Position numbers and translations under genes: made by a program
NCBI GenBank assembly: GCA_002706765.1
Contig: PAJV01000069.1
Coordinates: 1-64,000, forward strand
Source of the DNA: Gimesia sp.
GTDB taxonomy: Bacteria; Planctomycetota; Planctomycetia; Planctomycetales; Planctomycetaceae
Direction of reading: 5' to 3'
DNA: 64,000 nucleotides
Shown here: piece after piece, positions 24,051-33,094 of the stretch
Numbering within the stretch: position 1 is the stretch's first letter
Layout: the number at the start of each line of letters is the position of its first letter
The notes under the pieces: generated by a model
Told to the model about the DNA's origin: nothing
Seen by the model: only the letters and a program-made list of their open reading frames with translations
The model's database searches: none

Positions 24051-26261
24051 TTACTTTGCTGTCGCCAGCTGTTTCTGCTTCCATTCATTGTACAGAATAC
24101 TGCTGCGAAAGCGGCTGAATCCAGGTCCGGCACCAACACTGGCTGGTTTGGCTCCAAACTCCAGTCCGCGGGCCAGCAGCGGCGAAGTCTCCGAAACTTC
24201 CCAGTCCTCAGGCTTATAACGATGATTAAAAGAATTATTGGGTCGACGAAATGTAAAGGCGAGAGTATCTCCCACAGAAGTCTCATCGGTTTTTCCCCAG
24301 AACTGGCTCCAGCTTTTTACATCGGTCACGCCAGTCTCAGCCTTGCCGCTCAGCCCCAGCCAGTCATTCACATCATAGACATTCAAATCTCCTGCAAAGG
24401 AACGATTCTCTTTTGATCCCCTGGCAGACAACATGGAAAGCCCCAGGTTCTCCACTTTAAAAGCACAGTGGTCGCTCTTCACATGAATATTTTTAACGAA
24501 ACGTTCAAACACAAAACCCTCTGCGCCCTGAACCGTGCAATAAGACAGGTTCAGATTAATATCTCCCCCCGCAGTCGCACCGGTGCTCTTCAGGACAGAG
24601 AATATTTTTCGTGAGAAGATAATCGAATCATCCACTGAAATAGTCTGTTTACCGGTCCCTTCGATTTCAAAGGCTGCCCGTCCTCCTACGAAAAAACAGT
24701 TGGAAATTGTAGAATCAGTCGGTTTTAAAACCTGGACTGCAGCCATGCCTTTATCGTTCTGTTCTGAGATCGTACAGTTCAGCATTTTTAAATTGCCGCC
24801 ATTCACGACAATCGCTGCCCAGGGCACATCCTTACCCACTTCAGGAGGATCAAATTCAAAGGCGATGCCTTCCAGTGCCAGCGTCCCTTTTGAGACCCGC
24901 AGGATATGACGTACATTCGGATCACGCTCCGGCCTCGATCGCAAGCCCAGACTGTTCTTCCCCCGTTCATACTGAAAGATTGGTGCATAGCCAAAGCCGG
25001 CCTCGATACTCAGATCTTTATCAATTTCCAGGTGGGGGACTCCAAAAGGGCCGTCCCCGTTTACCCGAATCAAATCACCCGCTTTGGCAGCAGCGACCGC
25101 GGCCTGCAGTGTTTCGAACTCCGGTTTTTTCTCCTGCGAATAGATCTGGAACTTCTTTTCAGGTTCCCCGTTCAACATCCGCGAGATATCACTTCCCAGA
25201 TTGGCTTTGCGCAGGAACAGAATCGCAAATGCTGTCTCAGCCAGTTTGCCTCGTGAATCTTCCCAGCTGCCATCTTCTTTCTGAGTTTGAATCAGGGCGG
25301 AGGCCCCTTTGGAAAACCAGTCAGTATTTCCCAGCGTTTCCAGCCCCAGTAACACGCCTACGCGCTCCGTCGACCAGAGAAAATAGCGGGCCGAAGAGGC
25401 ACTGATTCCGGCGGCATAGGTTCCCGCCATTTCCAGCCCTTTGGCAAAAATCGGATCGGAGATCAACGTGTCTCCCTCTTTCTGCGTTTCGGAGGAGTCG
25501 CCCGCTTCCTTGAGAACATCCTGACTCATCGATCGAATTTTTGTCGCACGGGCCACCGTCAGACAGAACAGGCCTGCCAGCGTCATCGAGTTTCGTGAAG
25601 GTTCTTTCATATCTTCAGTGGGCAGTTTATATGACCAGCCACCGTCTTCGTTCTGCGTCTCGACAAAGCGTCGCGCCACGCCGATCATTGAATCGTCGAT
25701 ATTGATATTTGAGCGGGAGGCGGTCCACAAACCAAGCACTGCAAACTGAGTGCAACTGTTATCGCCGGGTGAGGTTCCCAGTTTGAGACGAGACCGTGGA
25801 TTATTTAAACTACTGGCAGTCGCCAGCGGACAGGTGTAGCTCCAGCCACCTGTCGTGGTCTGACCGGCGATTAATCGCGCTGCAAACCGGCGGATATCGG
25901 CTTTGTCTTCGCGATTTCCAATGCGGGATAATAACAGAATGGCCAGAGACAGGTCATACGTCGATTTCAGTTTCTCTGATTCTTTCAGGACAAACTGTCT
26001 GCCTTTCTGAATCAGTGGGTCGTTGACGGGAATTCCATTTTCCAACAGTGCCATGGTACAGAGCGCAGTAATCCCCACCGGATGACCTTCATATTCCCAA
26101 CTGCCATCTTCCAACTGTTGAGACTTGAGAAATTCAACCCCCTTGAGCCGGGAAGCCGTTACTTCCTGCTCGGTCTGTGCCTGCAAAGGGGAAGACACAA
26201 CACTTGAGCATAAGACCAGAGCAAATCCAAAACACACAAACTTGAACAGTTGACGGCGCAT
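24051..26261 (-). CDS. Secreted squalene-cyclase/prenyltransferase-repeat protein with right-handed beta-helix-like region
   Basis: About 736 residues; GTG 26264 and ATG 26261 are adjacent starts behind AGGAG. The signal peptide is FVCFGFALVLCSSVVSSPLQA. The N-terminal 350 residues hold repeats of the terpenoid-cyclase alpha-toroid type: QLEDGSWEYEGHPVG, GGWSYTCPL, NEDGGWSYKLP, KEDGSWEDS. The C-terminal part has beta-helix-like strands (LKMLNCTISEQND, STISNCFFVGGRAAFEI, DINLNLSYCTVQGAEG). Planctomycete proteins of this design are probably extracytoplasmic binding or scaffold proteins; the acid motif needed for cyclase chemistry is not evident. Confidence 0.8.
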   Translation of the reverse strand: MRRQLFKFVCFGFALVLCSSVVSSPLQAQTEQEVTASRLKGVEFLKSQQLEDGSWEYEGHPVGITALCTMALLENGIPVNDPLIQKGRQFVLKESEKLKSTYDLSLAILLLSRIGNREDKADIRRFAARLIAGQTTTGGWSYTCPLATASSLNNPRSRLKLGTSPGDNSCTQFAVLGLWTASRSNINIDDSMIGVARRFVETQNEDGGWSYKLPTEDMKEPSRNSMTLAGLFCLTVARATKIRSMSQDVLKEAGDSSETQKEGDTLISDPIFAKGLEMAGTYAAGISASSARYFLWSTERVGVLLGLETLGNTDWFSKGASALIQTQKEDGSWEDSRGKLAETAFAILFLRKANLGSDISRMLNGEPEKKFQIYSQEKKPEFETLQAAVAAAKAGDLIRVNGDGPFGVPHLEIDKDLSIEAGFGYAPIFQYERGKNSLGLRSRPERDPNVRHILRVSKGTLALEGIAFEFDPPEVGKDVPWAAIVVNGGNLKMLNCTISEQNDKGMAAVQVLKPTDSTISNCFFVGGRAAFEIEGTGKQTISVDDSIIFSRKIFSVLKSTGATAGGDINLNLSYCTVQGAEGFVFERFVKNIHVKSDHCAFKVENLGLSMLSARGSKENRSFAGDLNVYDVNDWLGLSGKAETGVTDVKSWSQFWGKTDETSVGDTLAFTFRRPNNSFNHRYKPEDWEVSETSPLLARGLEFGAKPASVGAGPGFSRFRSSILYNEWKQKQLATAK

Positions 26262-26422
26262 CACTGTTTACTCCTGGCAGGAATGAATAGAACCTTAAAG
26301 ATAATCATGTCTTCAACAAAGATTAACGTATTCTAAATCAACCGCCTGGAAAAGCGAAATGGTATTTCTAAAATCCTTGCAATTCGGACAAAAGTAAAAT
26401 AAGGTCACGACCAAAATTGCGA

Positions 26423-27862
26423 CTACTTCTGCAGGGTGGAGTTTCGAGCCTGCGCAGTAAGGTCCTTGATTGTGGAAACCACCCTTTGTTCCACTGATTC
26501 TGCAAAGGGACCGGGATAGGAAGTATAAATCATCGCTCTATTCCCCTCGTAACCGCCCTCTTTCAGGACGCGCAGACTGGGAAGATATCCAAAGACATTA
26601 TTTGAGTAGCCGGCGACCCAGACGACGGGCTCTTTATTCCCGGTCCCGGTATTCCCGACTCCCGTTTTCAGTTCCCGCTGCAGCCTGAGGGAATAATCGA
26701 CCACCGTTTCACCACAGATCGCCGCTAAAGTCAGGTCATTCCCCAACTGAATGACCTGCAGGGGAAAGGCATAGCTGGTCTGAATACCTCCGCGTTCTTC
26801 GAGTTGCTCCAGCAGACGCACAGCGTGACTTTGTTCATATTTATTGCCTGTTTCCTTGCGTTTGAGCAGTTCTTCCCGGGCAGGAGGTGTGGCAAATTCC
26901 AGCTCGACCTCATCCATTGCGATTCCCAGGCGACCATGGATTTCGCGAGGCTGCTTGACCGACAAAGCCACTTCGACCGCGTTGGAAAGCGCACGCCCAT
27001 GCTGTTTTGCCAGATCCAGCGATCGTCGCGGGTAGGGATTCTGATCTCCACCGCAGCCCATCATAAACAGAGCCACCATCCCCGGATGGGCTTCTTCCAG
27101 ATATTCCTGGGCATAACCGGCGTAGTCACCACAAAACTGATAAAAGCTGAGCGTTGTATTATGACAGGCATAGCCAAACATCGCTGCTACTAACGAACTG
27201 TCCGGTCGTTCTACGATCAACACCGGCACCCGTTGATCGACGGGGCCTTCCGGATTGGGACTGTTGATGACCCCCTGGGGAGTCGGCAGACGACGGTTCA
27301 TCGCAAACCCTGCCCGCGCGGAAGCATATTTCAGCTCAACAGGTTCCAGTCGAGGCAGCGTTTCTGCGAGGGCTTTGAGCAGTTTCTCGACCAGTTGCTT
27401 CGTATACAGCCGGGCTTCTGCACCGCGATCTCCCCCCAGTCCGCGGCGGGTCGCTTTGTCTTCCCGTAATTCCGGCCCGCAGTGGGTATGCGAGGCATTC
27501 ATCAATAAAGCCGCTGAAGGAATCTTAAACTCGGATTCCAGCCGCGCAGCGATCGGATCGCGTAACGCAGGTGTAATGCCAATCAGGTCCGTTGTGATGA
27601 TCACAACTTTTTCGCCCCTGTTATCTTCCAGAATCAACAGTTTGGCGTACAGATCATGCACTTTCCCTTGAGAGGGTTTGGTACGGGAGGCGTACCCTGA
27701 CATCCACATGGGCTTGTCAGGTGTGATCACAACAGACGCAGCAGCACCGCGCCATTCTGGCCTGGTGTCCGTTTCGGCAGCCGCAACCTGGGTCAGCACG
27801 ACAGGCGTTGTCCAGTTAAACAGAACAGTGACCATCAACAATGGAAGGAAGAATGATTTCAT
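26423..27862 (-). CDS. Neutral/alkaline ceramidase-like hydrolase, secreted
   Basis: 479 residues with GAGG upstream and a cleavable signal peptide (residues about 1-29). Zinc-site motifs of the neutral ceramidase N-terminal domain are present: NASHTHCGPE and GYACHNTTLSFY, plus MMGCGGDQNPYPR. The C-terminal immunoglobulin-like domain of long ceramidases is absent, as is usual in planctomycete homologues. Family members cleave ceramide amide bonds; here substrate is uncertain since planctomycete sphingolipids are not established. Last gene of a minus-strand operon after moeB; its functional link to molybdenum metabolism is unclear. Confidence 0.82.
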   Translation of the reverse strand: MKSFFLPLLMVTVLFNWTTPVVLTQVAAAETDTRPEWRGAAASVVITPDKPMWMSGYASRTKPSQGKVHDLYAKLLILEDNRGEKVVIITTDLIGITPALRDPIAARLESEFKIPSAALLMNASHTHCGPELREDKATRRGLGGDRGAEARLYTKQLVEKLLKALAETLPRLEPVELKYASARAGFAMNRRLPTPQGVINSPNPEGPVDQRVPVLIVERPDSSLVAAMFGYACHNTTLSFYQFCGDYAGYAQEYLEEAHPGMVALFMMGCGGDQNPYPRRSLDLAKQHGRALSNAVEVALSVKQPREIHGRLGIAMDEVELEFATPPAREELLKRKETGNKYEQSHAVRLLEQLEERGGIQTSYAFPLQVIQLGNDLTLAAICGETVVDYSLRLQRELKTGVGNTGTGNKEPVVWVAGYSNNVFGYLPSLRVLKEGGYEGNRAMIYTSYPGPFAESVEQRVVSTIKDLTAQARNSTLQK

Positions 27863-27904
27863 AACGATACCTCACAGGTTTGATACTTATTTTAAAATGA
27901 TGCT

Positions 27905-28657
27905 TCAGGCTCCACAGACAGCACAGTCTTTTCGACGCAGGATCCGGTTTCTTTGAAATGTCATGTCCCGCAAATCGAACATCAGCAGTTGATTGGCCAG
28001 CGTCTCACCCAGGCCACTGAGGACCTTGATTGCTTCCATGGCCGCCATACAGCCCACCGTACCCGAGACGGCTCCAAATACGGGAAACTCCCGCTTCCAG
28101 GCGGGAGGATCATGGGGATAGAGACAGGCCAGACAGCCGGTCTGTCCGGGAATGAACGTAGTCAGTTGTGCTTCCAGATCATACATGGCACATTCGACAA
28201 GCGGCTTCTTCTGCAGGACAGACTGACGATTCATGGCATAGCGTTCCGGGAAGAGCGGGGCACAATCGACGATCAGATCGACCTGCTTCACAAGCTGCTC
28301 TGCGTTCACTTCACTCAGATTTTCCGGAACCGCCACAATTTCCAATCGGGGATTCAATTCTTTCAAACGTCGCTCAGCAGATTCGACACGAGGCTTACCC
28401 AGCCAGTCATGTGTCATTAACAGTTGACGATTCAGGTCACTCGGTTTGACATTTCCGGCATGCGCGATCACCAGTTTCCCGATACCCGCCGCCGCCAGTT
28501 CGTAGGCTACCACGCTCCCCAGGCCGCCACACCGCGAAATCAGAACAGAGGCATTTTTCAGTTTCTCCTGGCCGGCTTCCCCAAATTCGGGCACCCAGAT
28601 CTGCCACTCATAAACTGCTCGTTCTTCATCGGTCAGGGGAGCGAAACCGGACATCAT
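27905..28657 (-). CDS. moeB: MoeB/ThiF/HesA family adenylyltransferase
   Basis: 250 residues. E1-like enzyme that adenylates the C-terminal Gly of a sulfur carrier. Seen: a Rossmann nucleotide loop (RCGGLGSVVAYELAAAGIG), SDLNRQLL with the Arg/Gln pair of the active site, VDCAPLF, and two zinc cysteine pairs, CLACLY and CAVCGA at the C-terminus. AGGAGTC precedes ATG-ATG. The directly upstream gene encodes a MoaD-like carrier ending in Gly-Gly, and modABC are further upstream, so molybdopterin synthase activation is the likely role. MoaE and other moco genes are not in the window; ThiF is the alternative. Confidence 0.85.
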   Translation of the reverse strand: MMSGFAPLTDEERAVYEWQIWVPEFGEAGQEKLKNASVLISRCGGLGSVVAYELAAAGIGKLVIAHAGNVKPSDLNRQLLMTHDWLGKPRVESAERRLKELNPRLEIVAVPENLSEVNAEQLVKQVDLIVDCAPLFPERYAMNRQSVLQKKPLVECAMYDLEAQLTTFIPGQTGCLACLYPHDPPAWKREFPVFGAVSGTVGCMAAMEAIKVLSGLGETLANQLLMFDLRDMTFQRNRILRRKDCAVCGA

Positions 28658-28712
28658 GACTCCTGTATAGTGAGGCGGGATTTCTGTTTGAGAATGATAT
28701 ATGGTGTGTTGC

Positions 28713-28991
28713 TCATCCGCCGGAAATCGGGGAGAGTATCGTCACGACCTGGTGAGGTTCCAGCGTCAGTGGCTCTTCCCATAATACCTGTTCGTTCGAA
28801 ACAAACAACAGGATGGAGGGATGCAGGGCTTCTGTATCCGGAAAGAGCAGAGGCTTCAGAGCAGTCGAGTGAGTTTCCGCTACCTGCCTCACCAGATCCT
28901 GGAGTGTACTTCCGGGTGAAATCTCGTATTCTTCAGCACCAGTACCGGCTGCTTTTTTGACCTGGGCCGTATATTCCACCTTAATCTTCAT
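28713..28991 (-). CDS. moaD: MoaD/ThiS-type sulfur carrier protein
   Basis: 92 residues of beta-grasp pattern: MKIKVEYTAQVKKAAG, SLQDLVRQVAETH, a FVSNEQVLWEEPL strand, and the C-terminus VVTILSPISGG whose Gly-Gly tail is adenylated and thiocarboxylated. With moeB 55 bp downstream and modC only 1 bp upstream, it is read as the small subunit of molybdopterin synthase. ThiS is less likely in this context. Confidence 0.85.
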   Translation of the reverse strand: MKIKVEYTAQVKKAAGTGAEEYEISPGSTLQDLVRQVAETHSTALKPLLFPDTEALHPSILLFVSNEQVLWEEPLTLEPHQVVTILSPISGG

Positions 28992-28992
28992 G

Positions 28993-29724
28993 CTATTGCG
29001 CTTTCATTCTTTCTGATGTGTCTGTCTTCGTTTCGGCAGCCTGTCTGTCGTCAGGAGTCACTCCCGGAATTTCCGTTGACTTCCCAGACAGACTGTGGAC
29101 CGCGCCCTCAACGATGACCAGTTTGATGTCCCCCAGCCTTTCTGATTCGGAAGCATTGTGTGTGATATGTAAGGTTGTGACTCCGGTCACGCGCTGCACT
29201 TCTTCCAAGAGGGCACACATCTCGCCGCGGGTGTCTTCATCCAGGGCACTTAAAGGTTCATCCAGGCAGAGAATGGAAGGTTTCGCTGCCAGGGCACGTC
29301 CCAGGGAGACCCGTTGTGTTTCCCCACCACTCAAACCAAAAGGGGTGCGATTTAACAGGGCACTGATTCCCAGCAATTCAGCCAGCTCTTCCACACGGCT
29401 GTTGATTTCCCGCTGATTCCATTTCCTGAGTTCTAAAGCGAATGAAAGATTATCACGCACCGTCATCGTATGAAACAGCACGCCATCCTGGGGAACGTAT
29501 CCAATTTCGCGCTCTGCCGGGCTGGCATGCGTCATCGGTCTGCCATTGAGGGAAACCGTTCCCGACTGGATTTTCTTTAATCCACAGATCGTTTCCAGAA
29601 TGGTTGTTTTTCCGCTGCCGGTCTTACCCATCAGGACGGCATAATGCCCGCCGGGAACTTCAAAGCTGACGTCTTTCAATCTGAATTCGCCAACCTGGAC
29701 ACAAAGGTTTTTTACTGAAATCAT
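28993..29724 (-). CDS. modC: Molybdate ABC transporter ATPase
   Basis: 243 residues. Walker A GKTGSGKTT, signature LSGGETQRVSLGRAL, Walker B ILCLDEPLSALDE and switch His in LHITHNASES are all present. Typical ModC has an extra C-terminal Mop domain; this one is short and lacks it, ending in a low-complexity charged tail. Placed after modB in the operon, it should power molybdate or tungstate import. Confidence 0.88.
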   Translation of the reverse strand: MISVKNLCVQVGEFRLKDVSFEVPGGHYAVLMGKTGSGKTTILETICGLKKIQSGTVSLNGRPMTHASPAEREIGYVPQDGVLFHTMTVRDNLSFALELRKWNQREINSRVEELAELLGISALLNRTPFGLSGGETQRVSLGRALAAKPSILCLDEPLSALDEDTRGEMCALLEEVQRVTGVTTLHITHNASESERLGDIKLVIVEGAVHSLSGKSTEIPGVTPDDRQAAETKTDTSERMKAQ

Positions 29725-29782
29725 AACTTGTCAAATCAGGTAGATGAGATCTCCGGCTGAGCCGGGTTCAAACAGGTCACGT

Positions 29783-30730
29783 TTATATTGCAGCGCCGCG
29801 GGTCAGCCCGAACATACGGGCAATGACCAGCACAATCAAGGCAGACACGACCATAATCAGCGAGGCGGCAACCGCACCTTCGATATTACCGACAGTCAGT
29901 TCCAGGAATACGGTCGTTGGCAGTACTTCCGTCTTCATGCGTGTAGCCCCGGAAAAGACCAGGATCGGTCCAAACTCACCCAGGGAGCGCGCCCAGGCCA
30001 GTGTGCCTGCTGCCAGCAGTCCCCGGTATGCCTGTGGAAAGACCACACGCCAGAACGCCTGCCCCCGGTTACAGCCCAGCGTTAAAGCCACCTGCTCATA
30101 GCGGGGGCCAATCTGATCAAAGGTCACCCGCATCGTCCTGACCGCGAAGGCACAGGCCACCATGAACTGGGCCAGAATCACACTCGGTATTTCATAAGTC
30201 ACGCCGATTGATTTCCCGAAAGTTACTTTGGTCACCTTGCGAATCACGTCATCAACTGATTGTGTTTGCGACACCAATGTGGCTGGCACATATTCGACTC
30301 CAGACTTTTCTGCAACCATTCTGTTGAGCCATTCGATTTGTGGAACTTCCACCTGAAACAGAATCAACAGACACAGGCCTATCACCAGGGGAGGCAGGAC
30401 AATCGGGATATCCAGAATGGCATCAATCAGCGTCTTACCGGGAAATTCGTGACGCGACATCAGATAGCCAATGGGAACCGAAACCCAGAGCGAGAGGACC
30501 GTTGTGATCGCGCAGGAAACCAGACTCAACCAGATGGCATAGCGGATTTCCGGCTTGGAAAATGCATTCCAGATGTGATCGGGCGTGGTATAAGTTGTCT
30601 CGGCGGACAGCATCGCCACAATCAGAAATACGTAAATCGCACTGATGGAAATAAAGATGGTATAGAATGGCAGATCAGAGCGTGGCTTGAAACCCCCGGT
30701 TTTCTGTTCGTTCACAGTCGGCTCGATCAT
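29783..30730 (-). CDS. modB: Molybdate ABC transporter permease
   Basis: 315 residues with about six membrane helices and the binding-protein-dependent permease core. Recognisable are the SVPIGYLMSRHEFPGK segment, DIPIVLPPLVIGLCLLI, and the coupling-helix EAA-type loop near LGCNRGQAFWRVVFPQ followed by LARSLGEFGPI. The extracytoplasmic loop after residue 130 is longer than usual. Start and modA stop overlap (30727-30730), implying translational coupling. Confidence 0.88.
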   Translation of the reverse strand: MIEPTVNEQKTGGFKPRSDLPFYTIFISISAIYVFLIVAMLSAETTYTTPDHIWNAFSKPEIRYAIWLSLVSCAITTVLSLWVSVPIGYLMSRHEFPGKTLIDAILDIPIVLPPLVIGLCLLILFQVEVPQIEWLNRMVAEKSGVEYVPATLVSQTQSVDDVIRKVTKVTFGKSIGVTYEIPSVILAQFMVACAFAVRTMRVTFDQIGPRYEQVALTLGCNRGQAFWRVVFPQAYRGLLAAGTLAWARSLGEFGPILVFSGATRMKTEVLPTTVFLELTVGNIEGAVAASLIMVVSALIVLVIARMFGLTRGAAI

Positions 30731-32358
30731 AGCGACTCCGAAGCAACGCGCCAGCGAAAACCATTGGATTCAAAAATTGCCCGCGAGGGTGAATCTGTCA
30801 AAGTATCCACCAGACGCTGCAGCAAATGCGGATACTTTGTCGATTTCAGGATCGCGATGGGCTGTTCCGCCAGGGGACGACCTTCTTTGATCTCAACGAC
30901 ATCTAACTTATCTGCCACTTTCGAAATATTGGCGCGATACACAATTGCCGCATCCAGTGATCCGGTTCTCAACTGGTTGACCAGCAGATCCGCAGTCGGC
31001 GTGTTGGTTTTCACATTTGGCTGAACTGCGTTGTACAGGCTTTGTTCGTTATGCACCAGCGGTTCCAGTAATTTTTTAGTCAAAGCACCCAGTGCGCTCT
31101 GTTCATGGTGCGCCAGTCCCACCTTGATTTCTTTTCCCGCGAGATCGAATACCGTTTTGATCTGCTGGGGGTTCCCCTTCTCAACAATGATGACCATATC
31201 GGTTTCAGCTACCGTCAGGGGCAGGGTAAACTTAGGCTGGACCTGCACCATGTAGGAAGAATCACAGGCAAAATAAGCATCAGGCCGCTGACCACTGTTG
31301 ATCTGACCGACCAGAATGCCACACCCGTTATATACAGTATTGACGGTTACTCCTTCACGCTGCTCAAACTCTTTCAACGTATCCTGAATCGCCAGTCGAT
31401 TCACTCCGCCACTGAAGAGCAGGATGGTCGGATGAGGATCCCAGGCATCACCTTCGACTGTCTCATATCCCATCTCTGAAAACAGTTTCTGTCCTTTTTC
31501 CGGAGCCTGCAGATAACGGGCAAACAGCAGTGCCTGTTGGGGTTTTTCAGAAGACTTTAAGATACCAACGGTGACATTTTTGATGGTTCCTGAAAGTTCT
31601 GGCACATCGACCATGTCTGCTTTTTCAGGATGCTGATTGACGGTGGCGTCCCACACGATCGCAGCATCGACGGCTCCCAGCATGACATCAGTGGCAATTT
31701 CTGAAACCGTTGGTTTGAAAACACGAGCCGACTTCGAAACCGCTTCCCATTTACCGGCTTCGGTCAGTTGTTTTTTTGTCAGCTTTCCTATCGATGCTGC
31801 ATCCGGGTTAGCCAGAGCAAATGTCACATCAGATTTCAACAGATCATCAATCGATTGAATCTTTTTCGGATTCCCTTTTTTGACCATTATCACAGGATGC
31901 ATTCGGGCCACAGAAATGGCTTCCTCAACCAGACCTTTCTCACGGGCGATTTCGATATAGCTGGTGTCAGCCGCCAGGTACAGATCCCCTTTCTTCGCCA
32001 CCTGCAGGTTACTGAGCAGGGTTCCGGAACCACCATACTGCAGATGAACGGGAACGCCAAATTCTTCCTCAGCAAATTGTGCGGCGGCGGCAGCGACCGG
32101 TGGTTTGATCCCGGCTGCACAATACATTACCAGTGCATCGTCCTGGTTTTCATTTGAAGCAGACTCGGGGGCAGTTTTATTTGCCGTCGTTGTCTGATTG
32201 CTGTCGGGGTCTGTGGGAGGAGAATAAACCAGTAATATCAACATCACCGCCAGAAACAGGATTGAGCCTCCGGCGAGTGCCAGTCCACTGTTAATTTTTC
32301 CTGTCCGGCAGGGAGACGGTTCAGACAGTTTCCCATTCTGGCCACGGAGATATTTCAT
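30727..32358 (-). CDS. modA: Molybdate-type substrate-binding protein with two fused binding domains
   Basis: About 543 residues from ATG 32358, preferred over the GTG nine bases upstream because AGGTGG fits it as ribosome site. An N-terminal membrane anchor (SILFLAVMLILLVY) is followed by two ModA-like domains in tandem, about residues 78-300 and 310-535. The first shows VMYCAAGIKPPV, QYGGSGTLLSNL, GDLYLAADTSY; the second TILLFSGGVNRLA, VYNGCGILVGQI, DAYFACDSSYMV. Ordinary ModA has one domain of about 230-250 residues. Two sites on one anchored chain could raise local ligand capture or bind two different oxyanions. Ligand identity is inferred from the modBC neighbours. Confidence 0.85.
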   Translation of the reverse strand: MKYLRGQNGKLSEPSPCRTGKINSGLALAGGSILFLAVMLILLVYSPPTDPDSNQTTTANKTAPESASNENQDDALVMYCAAGIKPPVAAAAAQFAEEEFGVPVHLQYGGSGTLLSNLQVAKKGDLYLAADTSYIEIAREKGLVEEAISVARMHPVIMVKKGNPKKIQSIDDLLKSDVTFALANPDAASIGKLTKKQLTEAGKWEAVSKSARVFKPTVSEIATDVMLGAVDAAIVWDATVNQHPEKADMVDVPELSGTIKNVTVGILKSSEKPQQALLFARYLQAPEKGQKLFSEMGYETVEGDAWDPHPTILLFSGGVNRLAIQDTLKEFEQREGVTVNTVYNGCGILVGQINSGQRPDAYFACDSSYMVQVQPKFTLPLTVAETDMVIIVEKGNPQQIKTVFDLAGKEIKVGLAHHEQSALGALTKKLLEPLVHNEQSLYNAVQPNVKTNTPTADLLVNQLRTGSLDAAIVYRANISKVADKLDVVEIKEGRPLAEQPIAILKSTKYPHLLQRLVDTLTDSPSRAIFESNGFRWRVASESL

Positions 32359-32394
32359 ATTTTCCACCTGAACTTAAAGCTGTTACGATTTGAT

Positions 32395-33084
32395 TCAAGA
32401 GTTAATTAATGCTTCTTTTTCACTACGGGGCAGTAAACGTCCTGCATCAATTCCCAGGACGCGCTGTGCTGACTGGACTGCCTGATCATCATGCGAGACC
32501 ATCAAAACGCAGCCGCCGTTCCCGGCAAACTCACTCAAAACATTTAAAACGATTTCCGAATTTTCAGCATCCAGATTACCCGTAGGCTCATCTGCCAGCA
32601 GAATTTTGGGGGAATGAAATAAAGCCCGTGCTAACGCCACGCGCTGCTTTTCACCGGTACTGAGCTCTGCCGGTGTGTGCTGCAGCCGCTGCTCCAGTCC
32701 AAACTTCTCGATCAGATCTTCAGCACGTCTGCGCGACTCAGGTAAGCGGGTTGCCAGGGCCGGAGCCAGCACGTTGTCCAGTACGCTCAGATAGGGAACG
32801 AGATGGAACTGCTGAAATACAAACCCCAGATGCGTGGAACGGAAGCGGGCCCGCTTGTCATTTGATAATACATAAGGGTCCGTATCTTCGATCAGCACCT
32901 GACCGGCATCGGGACGCAGCAAGCCTCCGACGATCAGCAGCAGCGTCGATTTACCACATCCGCTGGGTCCCTGGATCGCCACAAATTCGCCGGCATCGAC
33001 CGACAGACTGATCCCGTCTACCGCCTGAACACGGTGCGAACCAGATTTAAAGGATTTGGTAATTGCTTTCAGTTCCAGTAACAT
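32395..33084 (-). CDS. ABC transporter ATPase of the LolD/MacB type
   Basis: 229 residues. Walker A GPSGCGKST, Q-loop in FVFQQFHLVPYLSVLDNVL, signature LSTGEKQRVALARAL, Walker B ILLADEPTGNLD and switch region MVSHDDQAV. This is the FtsX-partner subclass (LolD/MacB), which drives mechanotransmission rather than import. It pairs with the FtsX-like permease 10 bp upstream; it is co-directional with the mod genes but probably belongs to the permease, not to ModB. Confidence 0.9.
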   Translation of the reverse strand: MLLELKAITKSFKSGSHRVQAVDGISLSVDAGEFVAIQGPSGCGKSTLLLIVGGLLRPDAGQVLIEDTDPYVLSNDKRARFRSTHLGFVFQQFHLVPYLSVLDNVLAPALATRLPESRRRAEDLIEKFGLEQRLQHTPAELSTGEKQRVALARALFHSPKILLADEPTGNLDAENSEIVLNVLSEFAGNGGCVLMVSHDDQAVQSAQRVLGIDAGRLLPRSEKEALINS

Positions 33085-33094
33085 ATTCGGTTAA

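Noticed and set aside
32359..32394. Possible molybdenum-cofactor riboswitch before modA
   Set aside because: Only about 36 bases separate modA from the upstream ATPase gene, too short for that riboswitch; operon read-through is simpler.
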